A DNA stretch of 64,000 bases from Orthonyx spaldingii (taxonomy: Eukaryota; Chordata; Aves; Passeriformes; Orthonychidae): assembly GCA_013397795.1 (NCBI GenBank), contig VZTJ01000523.1:5208127-5272126 (forward strand), in the 5' to 3' direction. Shown here piece after piece: positions 1 through 13,329 of the stretch (its first letter is position 1; the number at the start of each line of letters is the position of its first letter). The notes beneath the pieces are model-generated. The model did not search any database. It worked only from the letters and a program-made list of their open reading frames with translations, and was not told the origin of the DNA. Both the position numbers and the translations under genes were made by a program.

Positions 1-3000
1 CCCTTTTCCTACTGCTTTTGACTAAAAGCACATGTCTAAAGACCCAGTGGTCGGTTTAGGGCTTGAGTAGAGAAAGGTAGGTAACTAAAAGGTACACCTA
101 TAGGAATGATCACAGCTGCTGTTTCCAAATCGTGGCTGAAGGAGTTTAAAATAATGGAAACTGCTCCTGAGAGCCAGAATAAGCACTAACAGGCACTAAA
201 TTTCTTCATTAACTCATCTTTCTACAGAGCAATTGGGTATCAGAGGGAATTCAGAAATCATTTCTTCCACATGAAAAATTTGTGCACTTAATTTGTTGCA
301 GTAAACTGCTGCTCTGAATGCTGAGGAGCTCTGTGTTAGGCAGATGATGAAGCAGCATCTGCCTTAACTGCTTTTTTCCCCCCATCTAACTAGTAAAATA
401 TTTCCATTTCAGTGATGAGATGAAAAGCACAGTGGAGAAAATCACAGGAGAAAAGAAATGCCCAGTTTTCTAAGCAGGGCTTTAGAGGAAAATAGCTGAT
501 ATTGCCAGATTCATCACAAAAGAAAATAATGGAAAAATCTTTTACAAAAGGTTTACAATGAACAGAGACAGTAAAAGCATTTTGGAGGAGCATGCAGCAC
601 ACAAGTGGGATTTCAAAACAACGCAAGGGACTTACAGGTAGAGAGATACGTCTCTTTCATTATCAAAACTCTTAGACTTGTCTTGGGTCTAAAAACAATG
701 ACAATGGAAGGATTTACAGACTTGGGAGTCTGATATCTGAGTCTGGTTTACACAGATTTCCAGTTATTTAGAAGAAGGTAATTGCAAACCACAGCCTCAC
801 AGTTGTGCCTAACATTGTATCATCTGCAGATGACAACATCTACCCCACTGGAACTCCCTCCAGTGACACGTGTGTGAGGTGAATCACAGATGTGACAGTG
901 CCACTGTAGGACAGTGGGAGCTCACTCATTTCCCTCCTGGTTCAGCACTACAAGTGTTAAAGACCCCAACCTTTTCTTCTTTAAACAGTGTCCTGGATAC
1001 TGGGTTTTAACACGGCTCACTTGATGTAAAATATGCCTTAATTTTTAACAAATTCTGACCGAAATATTACTGAACACTTTTTCCAAATGGTCCTTCTTTT
1101 TCACTCCCTCCAAATGTTCAGTTCTCATATATTACAGCCAACACCTCACTGCATATAAAAATCCATCATTGAATTTGAAGTGAAATCAGAAGGTGGGAAA
1201 CTGCTCAGTCTTGGGAGGCCCCGCCCCATCTGCAGCAGGGATGCACTCAAGGATTCAGCCTCTGGATTAATCCCATGGCTCAGTGGATGGATCCAAGCTT
1301 CACATTGGAGAGGCTTGGAATACCCAGGTCACTGAGCCCAGAAGTCCTTATGGTCAGCAGGGGGATCTCCTCACAGATTTTTTGCTGCAGTCCCCTTCCC
1401 TTCAGTAGGTGCAGTGTTCAATTTGTAGTCGCCCCACTGCTGCACTCTGTGTAAGGGACCTGCAGACCAAAATTACCAGGAATAAGTTAATTACTGTGCC
1501 AACACTTTTAGAGCTAAGAAAATGGATGACTGCAAAGCATATTTCTTTTTCTTGCAACATTTTGGCAGAGTTCTTAGCACAGAAAAGGCATAATTCCCAA
1601 GAGTGATCAGAAGGGGCAGCTGCCATCCATCATTCATCCTTCTCAATTAGCACAATATTTTGGGTTAGTCACAGAGTGGCAAACTCTCTTGGCATTGTAG
1701 ATGTCCTTTAGATCTTATCCCTAGTGCATGTAACACCTGGAACTGGAGAACCAGCACTTCCAAATGTTCACGTATTAAAGATGAACAGCAAATATTAATG
1801 TGAAGGAGCCCTGACTGTATCCCCTGCTCCTTTGAGGAGAGTTTCCAAAGCCGTTCTCTACCCTTCAATGTTTTATCTTGCTGGACAATGCTGTCTCAGT
1901 GAGGTGTTTTGTGCCATTCTCTGGAGGAAGGAACTTTTTCCCCATAAGAAGGCAGACATTGATATCAGACAAAGTAGGGGACAGGTTTGTAGCTTCATCT
2001 GCTTTAACACCTACAAATATCACAAGGAGAAAACATGAAGGGGGATGTATGTATGCCTAGAAATGGTCAAACAAAGCAGAAAGCCACATTAGTAAGAATT
2101 TTTTGCTGTAAGTAGAAAAATGTTAATAACTGGTTACTGAACATAACCTTCTGATCACTGTTTATAATTTCAAAACACCATCCTGTTTATACCCTGCACA
2201 ATCTGTTCAGCAGCCATCTCAAAGCAGCCAGGATTTTCTCAGTCAGGAGAAATTGGAACATGCCAATTCATTTACCAGTCGGGCTACAATCTTTGCTGTG
2301 TCCAAATTACATCTACACATCAGAGTTGCTGGAGTTACAGGAAGCACAAGATAGTGTCAGGGAAGAAATTATGCCCCTGGGAAAGTTACAGAAGTTATCT
2401 TGCTGGAAACAGCTGAGCAGCACGGATAATGAGAGTCCTCCTGAAATGTCAGCAGGTTGAGCGGGTGCTCTTGGACCAATGCTGGGACAGTTCAGCCGCC
2501 TCTTGCCATTTAAATGTTATCACAACAATTTCTGTAAGTTTCTAAATTGAAAAAATAATGAGCAGTACATAGAAATTAATCACAGGCTTGTACTGGGAAA
2601 GCAGCTAGCCAAAACAAAAAGGACCTTTAAGGTGTCACATTTTTGGCATAGTACTGACTAGTCGGAGGGATTTATGTTTGTCTGCTCTGCCTCCAGCCTA
2701 ATCAGACCAGCACCACTTACAAAGCATATTTACTCTAGCTGGCTTTGACCTGGCAAATGCATGTGCAGCTCAAGGAAGAGCACAAAGAAGAAAGCAATTG
2801 CCCTCACTCTGGTCTTCACAGGTGTCAGGAGAGGGATGGTACCAAGTTTTAGGAGATCTCAGTTCAAATCGTGACCAAGACTCACACAGACCTGGATGAG
2901 TGGGGTGAGCCCATGCTGAGCCCTGTTTCCCCCACCTTTGCTAAGCTGTGCCCGTGCAGAGAGCAGCTGCTGTAGGGCCCTGCCCAGCTGTGCTTGTGCA

Positions 3001-3163
3001 GAGGAGCTCGAACCTTGTCATGGTTTTGGAGGAGTGGGCTGTCTGTGTGACCCACCCCACCTTCCTCACCTGTCCCTGCGCTGGACCAGTCCAGCTCAGG
3101 CACCCTGCAGCCATGCACACTGCCTGAGTATGAAATTCCCAGCACAGCCGATGTTTTGGTTTG
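1..3163. other. Unique non-coding DNA, no gene supported
   Basis: Open frames here are short (under about 90 codons), overlap on both strands and show no domain, signal peptide or coding-like composition. A pyrimidine-rich acceptor-like AG near 227 is followed by a short open stretch, but its possible donor (GTAAAC near 303) is weak. Around 2838-2935 there is a faint tRNA-like B-box string followed by text that recalls the old SINE family MIR, too weak to call. I see nothing else. Confidence 0.6.
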
Positions 3164-3199
3164 GTTTATTTTATTTTATTTTATTTTATTTTACTTTTT
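3164..3199. repeat. TTTTA pentanucleotide repeat
   Basis: About six copies of a TTTTA/ATTTT unit run almost without interruption and end in a short T-rich tail. This is a plain microsatellite. I see no target-site duplication or element body next to it that would make it the tail of a retroposon. Confidence 0.85.
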
Positions 3200-4124
3200 G
3201 ATTTCCCATAACCGCTGCTAAGGCTGGTTTTATCAAGCACCTTCTAGTCTAATAAAACACTGTTGTCACTCATGGAGGAAAGGCAGATGTGCAGCAGATG
3301 AAGCTGTCCAGGAGAGCTCTGGTGACAGCACTGCAGATGCACTCAGATGAGATCAATCCATGATAACAGTGTTGAGCAAGGCAGCAGATGTGCCAATCTC
3401 CCAGCTCAGGTTTGGATACGGTGTCTCCTGAGACCTTTAATCCTCATTTTCTCTGCCACTTTTAGCTCTGAGTTTAGCCTGTCACCAGGCTGAGCGTTAT
3501 CCAGCACAGGCAGCAGCCTCAGTCTCCCCAACAAGGACCGAGGGTGAAGAGCAGACAGGCTCCTGCCGTGCTCCAACAGTGAAAATATTCCTGTTTTCCT
3601 GTTGGCAGCTCTGAGACACTTTACTTTTGCCTCTGTGTTGGGCTGGAAGTCAGTTTGTATGACTACAAGGACCGGCTTACTGCAGAAAAGCAGGTATTGT
3701 GATGATTTTATTGAAGTGTTCCTAAGTGGCATTTCATACAAAATATAAATTACCTTGCTCACCGCTTCCCTGACAAATACCTTTTCTAGCTTTTTTATTG
3801 AACAGCTGTAAATACATCACTTGGTATTGTATGTGTTAAGTGTGCTTGGAGATCTTTCTTCCAGCGGTATTTCAACTAGCAAAAAGTGGAATATTGACAA
3901 AATATGTGGTCTTTGAGGTAAGATGTGATGGCCAGCTGGGTTGAACCCATCACTCAAGGGAGCAGCAGTCCCATAGAAATGTAGGTGTTCCAGAATGATC
4001 CTGCTGCCTTGGCTCAGTTTTCAAGAATGCCTGGCTGCCCAGGTATTCTTATTGTGCCCAAAGTTTGCAGTGTGATGGACACCAAGGTTATTTGATAGAG
4101 TTGATAAATTGTTTTATGGCAGCA

Positions 4125-4682
4125 TGTCATGGTGCAACCCCACATGGCCTCTTGCTCACTCCCTGCAGTGGGATGGGAGAGAGAATGGGAAGGGTAAAAC
4201 TGAGAAAACTTGTGGATTGAGATAAAGACAGTTTAACAGGTAAAGCAAAAGTTGTACATGCAGCAAAAACAAAACAAGGAATTCATCTTTCCCCAGGGCA
4301 GGCAGGTGTTCAGCCATCCCCAGGACAGCAGGGCTCCATCACACGTAACGGTGACTTGGGAAGACAAACACCATCACTCTGATCATCCCCAGTTACTTCT
4401 TCTTCCCCAGCTTTACGCCAGAAACACAATGGCACATAGTCTGGGAATCCCTTGGGTCAGTTGGGGTCAGCTGTCCTGGCCCTGTCCTCTCCCAACTCCT
4501 TGTGCACCCCCAGCCTTCTCACTGGTGGGGTGTGGTGAGGAGCAGAAACAGCCTTGACTCCACCCAGCAGTAACAAAAACATCCCTGGATTATAAATCCC
4601 TGTTTCCAGCACAAATCCAAACCACAGCCTCATACCAGCTACTGTGGAGAGAATTAACTCCACACCAGCCAAAACCAACACA
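4125..4682 (-). mobile_element. ERVL-like endogenous retroviral LTR, apparently solo, decayed
   Basis: The block matches, from memory, an LTR family found in many copies in bird genomes. On the minus strand it opens with TG at 4682 in a string resembling the usual 'GGTTTTGGCTGG' start. It closes with CA at 4125, giving about 558 bp. The family's TATA region, next to an AGCTGGGG-type string, lies near 4405-4420 and is mutated here (TTTACG on the plus strand instead of a TATA run). The poly(A) region near 4215-4235 reads GTTAAA rather than ATTAAA on the minus strand. No internal retroviral sequence lies on either side, so it is probably a solo LTR. The flanks CAGCA and CAGTG are only a partial match for a target-site duplication. 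Both core promoter signals look damaged, which suggests an old, silent copy. Confidence 0.85.
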
Positions 4683-5454
4683 CAGTGGTAAAATGAAACA
4701 TAATAAATACTGTGCTGATGAGTAATGGCAGTTAGACTCACTTGTGTCAGATTTGAAAAAATATCTCGACAGGTCACATCATTCCTTTGGAGTTTCACCT
4801 AGTGAGGATTTCTAGTCCCAAGAGCTGCCCCATGCACCCTCCCTGACAGGGCCACATTCACTCCTCAGCAGTCAGAGACACGACTCTGCTGCATATTTCC
4901 TTCCCCTAAACACCTGGAGAAGGATTTTCACATAGACAGTATCAAACACAGAACCTCCAGTTTAATCTGTGCTCAAAGAGTCCCAGGATGCACGACACTT
5001 GCTGGGACAGTAGGATCCATCTCCTTTCAGATTTGGCTCCTGCTCTGTCACTTGGGATTTCCCAAATACAGCACTGTGATGTGGTTCCTTTGCATGCTCC
5101 ACCTCTTTTTACACTTGCTGGCCTGGAAAAGCCCTCTAATACAGATTCACTGAACTAAATCACCAGACACCAAGTCCAGCAGACTCCTGAGTACAGAGAA
5201 TTGTGAGTGCCATGAGGGGATTTCATGTTCTTCATCATTGCTTCTGAAGATGAAGGTGAGTAGCCTATTTAGATGGGTGACATGATGGGGTGACACATAG
5301 TGTATAATCCCATGGCAACCACCCCCTGACAAAGTCACATTCATGAATTCAAAGATTATCTTGCCTTTTGTGTTATCTTACACGAGTCCTAAGCACAGGA
5401 AGAAGGATGAGAATGCCTGTTTTGCACATCACTCACTATTAGGCCGTGTCTGGT

Positions 5455-5600
5455 TACATCTCATCAGCTGACATAACGTTAACCAATGCAAGCAGATAAA
5501 ATGTGACACAAATGTCACGTTGCATCAGATTTTAAGGGAGTTGGCAGCTTTTACACCACGGATGAAAAATGCCAAGTTCAGCCATCATACCTGTAGGTAC
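5455..5600. promoter_or_regulatory. Possible conserved non-coding element with MEIS/TGIF-like inverted motif
   Basis: This stretch contains a perfect inverted repeat, GTGACA (5503-5508) and TGTCAC (5513-5518), separated by four bases. Each arm holds a TGACA core typical of TALE homeodomain factors (MEIS, PKNOX, TGIF). Another GCTGACA lies at about 5468-5474. The region is free of recognisable repeats. Conservation is inferred from texture only and was not measured. Confidence 0.25.
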
Positions 5601-7589
5601 TCAGGATAAAGCAATGCTAGTCACTAACTACAAGCCATGTTTTCGTATTCTAATGGTGCATCTCTAACTTATCAAATGGCCATTATACCTCTCTGTTATG
5701 TTCCAGTTCCCTCCCAAAAGTCATAAAAAACCACAATGAGGACTAACCAGGACAAAGCATGCATCAGCAGGGAATTAATCTACTGAAAAATGGATAAAAC
5801 TTAGAGCCTGTCTCAAAAAAACCACCAAAATCAATAACAACATTTCTATTGATCCAAACAGGAAATGGACTGAGGCCTCCATGCCTCAATAAATATTTTT
5901 ACTGTACAACTAATTTCCCATTAGACAGAAAAGTACAGGGGTTTTTTGTAGGCCAGGGGGAAAAGAGCAGAGCAAATTTTATGTAACAGAACAGACAGAT
6001 TACAAAGAGGAGGCAGCACCTAGGTGATGTATCAAGTGATAATACCATGTTGGATTTTCCAATGTTTTCTTCATTTTCCACTCAGAAATTTTACGATGAG
6101 GAAAGAGCAAGGCTGATGTTTGCACCATGACTCGTGTCCATGCCCCTCCAGGCTATATCTGGCAGAGAAAACAAGGCATTGGGGCACCTGAGAGCCCACT
6201 GGGCACTTGCCCCCTCCTTACCCAGCTTCTGGAGCACAAAACAGCTCCAGGACCTTTGGAGCTCCTGTACTTGTGGCTTCTAAACCAGTCTTTCCAGGGC
6301 CATATCACGCAGGAGATACAGAGAATCCTCTGCAGGGCTTCTCCTTAGCCACAGCTGCAGCAGGTTGCTTTAAGCAGCCTGAGGGTGTTCATTATGCAGT
6401 GCCTTGGTGGGATTCTGCCTTTACAGCAGATTATTGTCAGGAGACTGGAAACGCTTGTGCCACATTATTAAGGTAATGCTCTGATAACACAGTTGGTTAA
6501 TAACTTTTATTGTAAACAGAAGACAAGTCCAAACTAGAGAATTGCAGCCTGATGAAAGGAAGAAAGCAGAAAATGGTCAGCATCATCACTGCCTGCAGTC
6601 CTCACACATCACCTGCTCACCAGCACCCTGCCTGCACACTGCAGCAATGAGCTGCAGCAGCGTGGGGAGGGCATGAGCTGGCAGAGGGATTCTGCTCCCC
6701 AAGATACATCACCTAGATAGTTTTCTCACATGTTGGTTTTCCTTTTCTCTCCATATCATTTATACATCATAAAAATTTCCCTTCCCTAGTCTGCATATCT
6801 TGCGCTGAAAGGGAAAGGACAGGTGTCCCTGCAGGGACTGGGATGCTGAGCAGTGAGCTGAAAGTGTCTCTCAGGGGTAGCAGGAATTAAAAGGACATTG
6901 TCCAGATCATGTGGTATAAACTTTCATAACCTCCTCCTTGGCTTTATATGCATCACATAACAATGCTTCAGAAGGGGAGCTGTGTTTAGCATTCTTTACA
7001 TACCGGATCTTGCTGTGTTCTGCTGCTCCTTTTGCCACGAATCTTCCCTTTCTACATGACAAGAACAGAGGCTCATCTCTTGCTTCTCCTTTTTCTAAAA
7101 GCTCCGACAGCTCCACTCCTCAGGCCAGTTCTGGGGGAAGGGAGCACATGCAGGGAGATGCTGGGGGCAGAGGTGCCAGTTGATAATTGTTGTGGTAATG
7201 CTCCACTAAGATTTTCAGTATATTAGACAAGGTACCTGTGCTCTCCTCCAGGCTCCCCACAGTAGCTGCTGTCAAGGCCAGGTGGCACTGAACAAAGACC
7301 CCACGGTAGAGGCGAGAACTGTCCAGTGAGAGTTTGCCTTTTGTATGGAAACTCCGATCAATGACACTTGAACAAATCAGACATTTTCTCTGAAGTGAAA
7401 ACATTTCCAGTTTATCCTCTTGAGCCTTCAGGTTGTTTATTCATCGTGTGGTCTAGAGCAGTGCTTGCAGATGGACCCAAGCAAGGTATCAATTCAATAA
7501 TGAATCTGGCACTTTACCAGTAGGCTAAGACTCAAATTGCAAAACAATTCATCTTCAACCCTGTTCATAAGTGAGAAACCGGTATCTCG

Positions 7590-7720
7590 AGGCTCGTAAC
7601 CTTTTAGAAACACCACGGTGACAGATTCTGCCTGACAGGTTTGATATGAATTTGCCCACTGCATAAATATTGATGGGTTTAATGCTCAGCATTGCAGACG
7701 TAATCTTCTTAGCAGGTACA
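7590..7720. promoter_or_regulatory. Possible conserved non-coding element
   Basis: A repeat-free block with several retained CpGs and AT-rich homeodomain- and forkhead-like strings, including ATAAATATTGATGG near 7664-7677. It differs in texture from the GC-rich DNA on either side. No reading frame in it looks coding. The call rests on composition and motif density only. Confidence 0.22.
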
Positions 7721-8711
7721 TTTCCAGATTTGGAGCTGTGCTGCCTGCAGGGTCCCCCCTCCTGCCCCAGCGTGGCAGCCATGAGCTCAAGGTGCTATTT
7801 AGAGCCATTAGCCCTTGAATGGAAAAAGTTAATTGACAAGTGTTCACGAATGTTGTGTACTTGACCGTCTCAGGGGGAAGGGCTCAATTTATATTCTCTC
7901 ATCCAAGTGGATTCAGGATCGTTAAGAGTCTCTGACACATTGAAGAAGGGATGGGGATGGCACACAAGGGAGCAAGGACCCTGTGATTGCACTGCTCTGG
8001 CCATGGTGGGGAAACATGCCAGCCTGGCACTGCCACTGCACTTCCACATTGCCTGCAGGCCCCCAGGAAATCTCTGTGATCGGGATGAGAAGGAAGCAAA
8101 GACAAACAGGATTTCAACGTGAGTGTTTGTTTTCAGACCTTGATCTTCCAGCCAGCCCTCCGAGAAAATCTGTGTCCGTGGGGGCCCAGAGCCCACCTCC
8201 ACCAGCCAGACGTGTAATTTATAACTCCCTTTCTTCAATGTCAGAGCTAACGACACAAAGGACATACAATATTGAGAAAGACCTAACTTCACTGACACTA
8301 TGAAATATTAAGGAAGCAAGATAGGAAAGGAATATTAAAAAAAGAAAAAAAAGTGCGTCAGTTTGTTGGTTTTTGTCTTCTGCACAGCTCCCGTTTGTTT
8401 ATTCCACCTGTACATCTCAGTTCAGCTTTAGGTAACTTGGCTGCTGAAAGTTTACTCTCACTTTTAAAATAAAAAAAGTTTTAACCTAATTGTTTAAATT
8501 AACAAGCTGCTCTGCAAATTTTCTATTTTGAACCAAAGCCACTCTCAGTCAGCCCTGCCAAATCAAATTCTTTGACCCAATTTCTAAGAATAAATTTCCT
8601 CCTGAAAGCTGAAAACAGCCACTCCAATCCATATTGTCCAGCCTGCTGAAATTGGGATTTTATAATGGAAATATGCAGAGCCCTCAGCGACAGTGATGCA
8701 AATTACTGGTG

Positions 8712-8723
8712 TTTTTTTTTTTT
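8712..8723. repeat. T12 homopolymer
   Basis: A run of twelve T. No retroposon body is recognisable beside it. Confidence 0.8.
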
Positions 8724-9434
8724 GCCAAGGCTATTCTGAGATTCTGAGGTCAGTACTTACATGGCTTGGTGACAAGGGAATTAACTGCACAAAGATCAGG
8801 TGATATTAGAATTTAAAAAAACCTCACTGAGAAAAAATAGAAGCATTCAATAATGTATGAAGCATAAATGTGCCGTTGGTTAAAGAGCTGGAATGATATT
8901 TTTTTTACTTTTACCCTGACAAATGGATACAAGGGGAAATAAAGGATTTTGTGCTGTCTATTAACTAATATTGTCTTTAAAAATTATTATCAAATCTCTA
9001 TGTTCAAACCTGTAAAGGTGTATTCTATAGGGTTAAATATCTGGATATCATATATTAACTGCCAGTTACCTGCAGCCATGCAGATCATTTCCCCTTGCCT
9101 CTCCTTTCTCTTTAGGCTGCACACTTCACAGAGTGTATCTCACCATCACCTCTTGCCTGCACCATAAATCAGAGGTAGTTTCACTGCTGAGCTGCTGTGC
9201 TTAAATCAAGTCCTGTGTGTATTAATAAACACAAACTCCATTGCAGCTGGGTGCTGTAATCCTGATAGGGCTCTGAGGAGGCTGCCTTCAGTAACCTGGC
9301 AGCAATTGCACACTGGCACCCAGGATTTGTATTTCTGCTCTTGCACTGGCTAGAGCAAGACCTCTGCTTGCTTCAGCTAATGTAGATTATGCCCTTTTAG
9401 ACTCTCCTGGTGATATTATTACACACTGTTTTTC

Positions 9435-9448
9435 GGGGGAGGGGGGGG
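9435..9448 (+). repeat. G-rich tract
   Basis: Five G, one A, then eight G. The run is compatible with a short G-quadruplex but is more simply low-complexity sequence. Confidence 0.7.
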
Positions 9449-12400
9449 TCATGATAGAGGGAGAATACACAGTCAGCCTTTCTACAAGGGTTTAATCTTG
9501 CAAACTTCTCACTCAGTGAGACCCTGGGGCACCAGTGCATGGCAAGGCCTGGCTGCACGAAGCCAGCAATAGCAGGAGCATCTCAGGGAAGAGCAGTTTG
9601 GTGCCACATCCCCAGATCTCTCTGAGCAGAGTGGGAGGTGGCAACAGCACAGCCCAGGCTGTCCCAGAGCAGCAATCTCTGCTGTCCCAGCACAGCACTT
9701 GCTTTAGACACAGCAATAAGTACAGTGCCCAGGTCTGGAAGGATGCTGGACTAATGAGGAATTTGCACCTGGGAATTTGACCCATGGAGGGAAGAATGGC
9801 AGCAGCCCCTCAAATACTTGTTGCAGACACCAGGTTTTTCCTGAGAGAGCCATCTGCCTCTTTCTGAAGTTGTAAACATATAAAACAAATTTTGTTAATA
9901 TGAGCATCTCATGAACATGGATGAAGCACCCTCTGCAGCACATCTTCTCAGCCACATGTGCTGGAATGTGACAGGATGAGGTGCAGGCTGTGCTCCAGCT
10001 ACCCTGAGCACTGCCAAGGAGCCCAGCTCAGCCACCCAAAAATACCACCCAGAATAATTTATGATATACTTGTGTTCTGCCTTGTCTCTTAGAGGTAATT
10101 TTTTCTACTGGAAGCATAGAAGTATATTTCATAAAACTGATGTATCTTAAGACTAGAAATTTTGGTACTCCATCATTTCTGTTTGTTTCAGAGAGTGGAC
10201 ATATCTCTGAATCAGGGTAAAGCAGGGATTTTATTATCTTTGATTCAGAAACTGAGATCTGTACATTTCAAAGAGAAATATTTAACCATATTCAGATGGG
10301 CTGAAACAGTGCTAGAAGGTCTTGTCTACATTTAGCATTATAAGCAAAAATAGTTAACAACTCTTCCTTAATAAAACCAACAAAGTAAGACAAATTTGAA
10401 GAAAAATTGAAACTGTGATTCTAGACAGAGAACAGCAAGGATATACTCGTAATCTGAAAGAAAGAAAACACCCAAATTATTTGCAGTCTATCTTTGAAGG
10501 GAGAAAAATATTTTTGTCTCTAGCTGTAGAGAACAGAACTATTTCCATCAGAGAGAAACACAGCACAGACCTCGTCAGCCATGTCTTCAATAGCAGCATC
10601 AGTGCTTGATGGAAGACCCCAGCAGCAGTCCTGAGGACTCACATTTCCTTCGGTCACCATTTCCCAGTCAGTGAAAAGCTCTTCTGGGGCATGTGGGACT
10701 GGCACCACGCTACAGCTGAAGTACTGCAGGTGCAGCAGCAGGTCCTGTCTAATCAATATTTTGCTTTCATACAAAGTCTGAGGTCACAGGCTGACCACTG
10801 CTATCTCCATGGCTTCTCCTTACTCTTTTGGAAAGAGCAGCACTGGTTTACAACCCTGTGTCATCTCGACCTTGGCAAATATAAATGTATTTGTGCAGAA
10901 CAGACCTATTAGCTAAACCTCTGCTGCAGGGCACAGCTCAGGTGATCCTTAAATTTTCTCTGCATCCCCTCAGAAGCCTCTGGGAAGCCTCAGGAAACGT
11001 AAATAATGTAAGGGCACCAAGCACTGAACCCAGTCCCTTGATGTTCTGAGTTCAGCCGCTTTGCTTGGGGCCTCATCGCCCGGTGAAGAGGATGGAAGTG
11101 GTGTTGGCAAAGTTTGCCTTGCAGTGGGGTGAGAGCATGGAGAGGCAGGGGAAGAGTGCAGGAAAACACTTCAGTGCCTAAACACACTCCTCAGCAACAT
11201 CCCTGCTGTTCCTCTGGTTCCTCAGGAACCTGGAACCCTCCCAGGTGTGGGAGTGAAGCGAGACTTGTACGGAAACCTGCAGAGAGCAAGAGCACTGCCA
11301 GGGCAAACCACACGGCAGAGCCAGGAGAGGAGAGGATTTGGGGCATCCAGGTGATCTGGGCTGTGGCTTTGCTTCTCTACCCTTGCTGGGGTGAAGATAC
11401 AGTAAAGACACAATAACTGCAAGTCTCAGTGGAGAAGAAAACCATGGCAACAGAAACTTAGTTTGTACCTTAATTTATTGGCATCAAGATATTTGCCAAG
11501 TGCCAACTCTCTGGGAAAAATGCATTTTTCATCAGTACTACACAGAAATTAGCATCAGAAGAATTAATGCACTTAATAACTGTCACAGAGGACTGAGAAA
11601 TGTGCATGAGACATGAAGACAACTGTATTTATGTGTCCCTTCAACCTATAGCAAACACCAGCTAACTGGATAAATGTCACTGCAAGTTTGAATCATAATT
11701 TGGTGTCATTTTACATTTAAGTGAAGCAAGGATTTTCTTTAATTAGCTAATGCTGGAAGTGACACAATGAATAAAGGGCACAAACTCCTTGTTTGAGTTG
11801 CAAATCTTTCAGCCTTTAACCTAGAAAAAGCTGAAGGCATTTCTGAAACAGGTCAGGTCATAGGCTAATCTGGCTGGTCCACTTCTTGGTTTTGGCCCAC
11901 AGAAAAAGACAAGTACCTTTTTGGCCCAGCTCTAGTTCATTAAATACACAACACACAGGCTACAGTTAGGATGACTACATCGTTACTTTTCCGTGAATAT
12001 GTTTGAAGGAATATCAATGTCTGCCTTCGTTTTTTTAATATACTGCGTCACCAACAGACAGGAATGTCTACTGCCAGATATGCATGGCAGAACTAAGTCC
12101 TGGGTTTGCTTTCAGGACCTACAGAGACTTTAGGAAACTTGGGTTGTGATGGGTTTGTTTTTCCATCTGAAGCAACTGCTCGTTCATGTGTTTCTAGAGG
12201 ATGGTTTTTTCAGACCTGGCCCCAGCCTTCCCTCTCCAAATGATTAAACACTCTTTACATTGAAGGCAGTAGAGCTGATATTCATTTTGTGTCTTAGCCT
12301 GTGAGCTGGTAACAAACTGACTACTTTATTCAGCATCATGGTTTTAACAGGTAACACCATTTAGTACCACATGCAAATTGGCATCAACTATGAGAAAAAC

Positions 12401-13329
12401 AGCCACTGATTCATTGCTCATCTGATGGGAGGAATTACCTTCATCACTGTGTGATTCATCTCGATTCATCCCATGCCTGGAATCACAAAGGAATGATTTA
12501 AAGTCAACTCAATATATTGGTAAGCTCTAAGTGGGAAACCTGTGCTTAGTACACATGCTGATGGACCAAACCAAAGTGTGGGGCTGTCTCATTGCAGAGG
12601 AACAATACTGCAAAAATGGAAGCATAGTTACAGAAATAGATGATTTTACCTCACCCATTCACTGTGAAAAGCTGACTCTTAGAGGAGAAGGTGGAAAAAG
12701 AAACAAGTTAGAGAAAAGGCATAAAAAATTTATTGTAGGTAAGGTAAGATCTGTACAGGGAAACAGTGACAAAAATTGAACTGCTACATATACTGATGAG
12801 ATAAATAGGACAGGACATGGTAAGAGCATCCTAAAACAGTGCAAAGCCTGGTGCCTGCCTGCTTGCATGTGAGACAAGCAGAGGACAGGTGACAAAAAGG
12901 GAAAGCACACAAGCTGGGAGAAAATATGGGGGAAAAGGAAAGCAGCAACACAAAGCAGATACTCCAGGACTCGATAACACTGAAAGACAGGGATAATGAG
13001 AAACACAGCCAGGAAAATAACTCAAAGACCAGAAGGATTCAGGTTCCCTGATGGGGTGGGGTGGTAGGGGTGACCTTGTAGACAAATCATGGAGTATTTA
13101 TCTGCCACAAAATACTGTTTTGTTCAGGATCCTGCTATGGCCCAGACAAAGGGCTGCGCGAGACAATAAGACACTGGATATTGTTCCCATGGCACAGCTT
13201 TAACATGTCCAGAAACAGGGGAGTTTCTAACACTGACCTAGCACAGACTAGAAAGCCCTGCTGTGGTGTCAGGGGAGCACAGGCAGGGCAGCCCTGCAGA
13301 CCAGGAGCAGGTTATGGAATCACGAAGTG

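Larger units (their letters stand above)
4683..13320. other. Unique non-coding DNA with scattered regulatory-like blocks
   Basis: No coding region is supported. The longest open frame is about 140 codons (near 7870-8298, minus) and has no recognisable domain, with open frames on both strands at the same place. Short low-complexity pieces include a T12 run at 8712-8723 and a G-rich run at 9435-9448. Two sub-blocks, listed separately near 5.5 and 7.6 kb, look more constrained than their surroundings. Confidence 0.6.

Noticed and set aside
9116..9174. Exon-like block after a strong acceptor (CTTTCTCTTTAG)
   Set aside because: The donor (GTAGTT) is weak, the peptide is not coding-like, and no partner exon is apparent.
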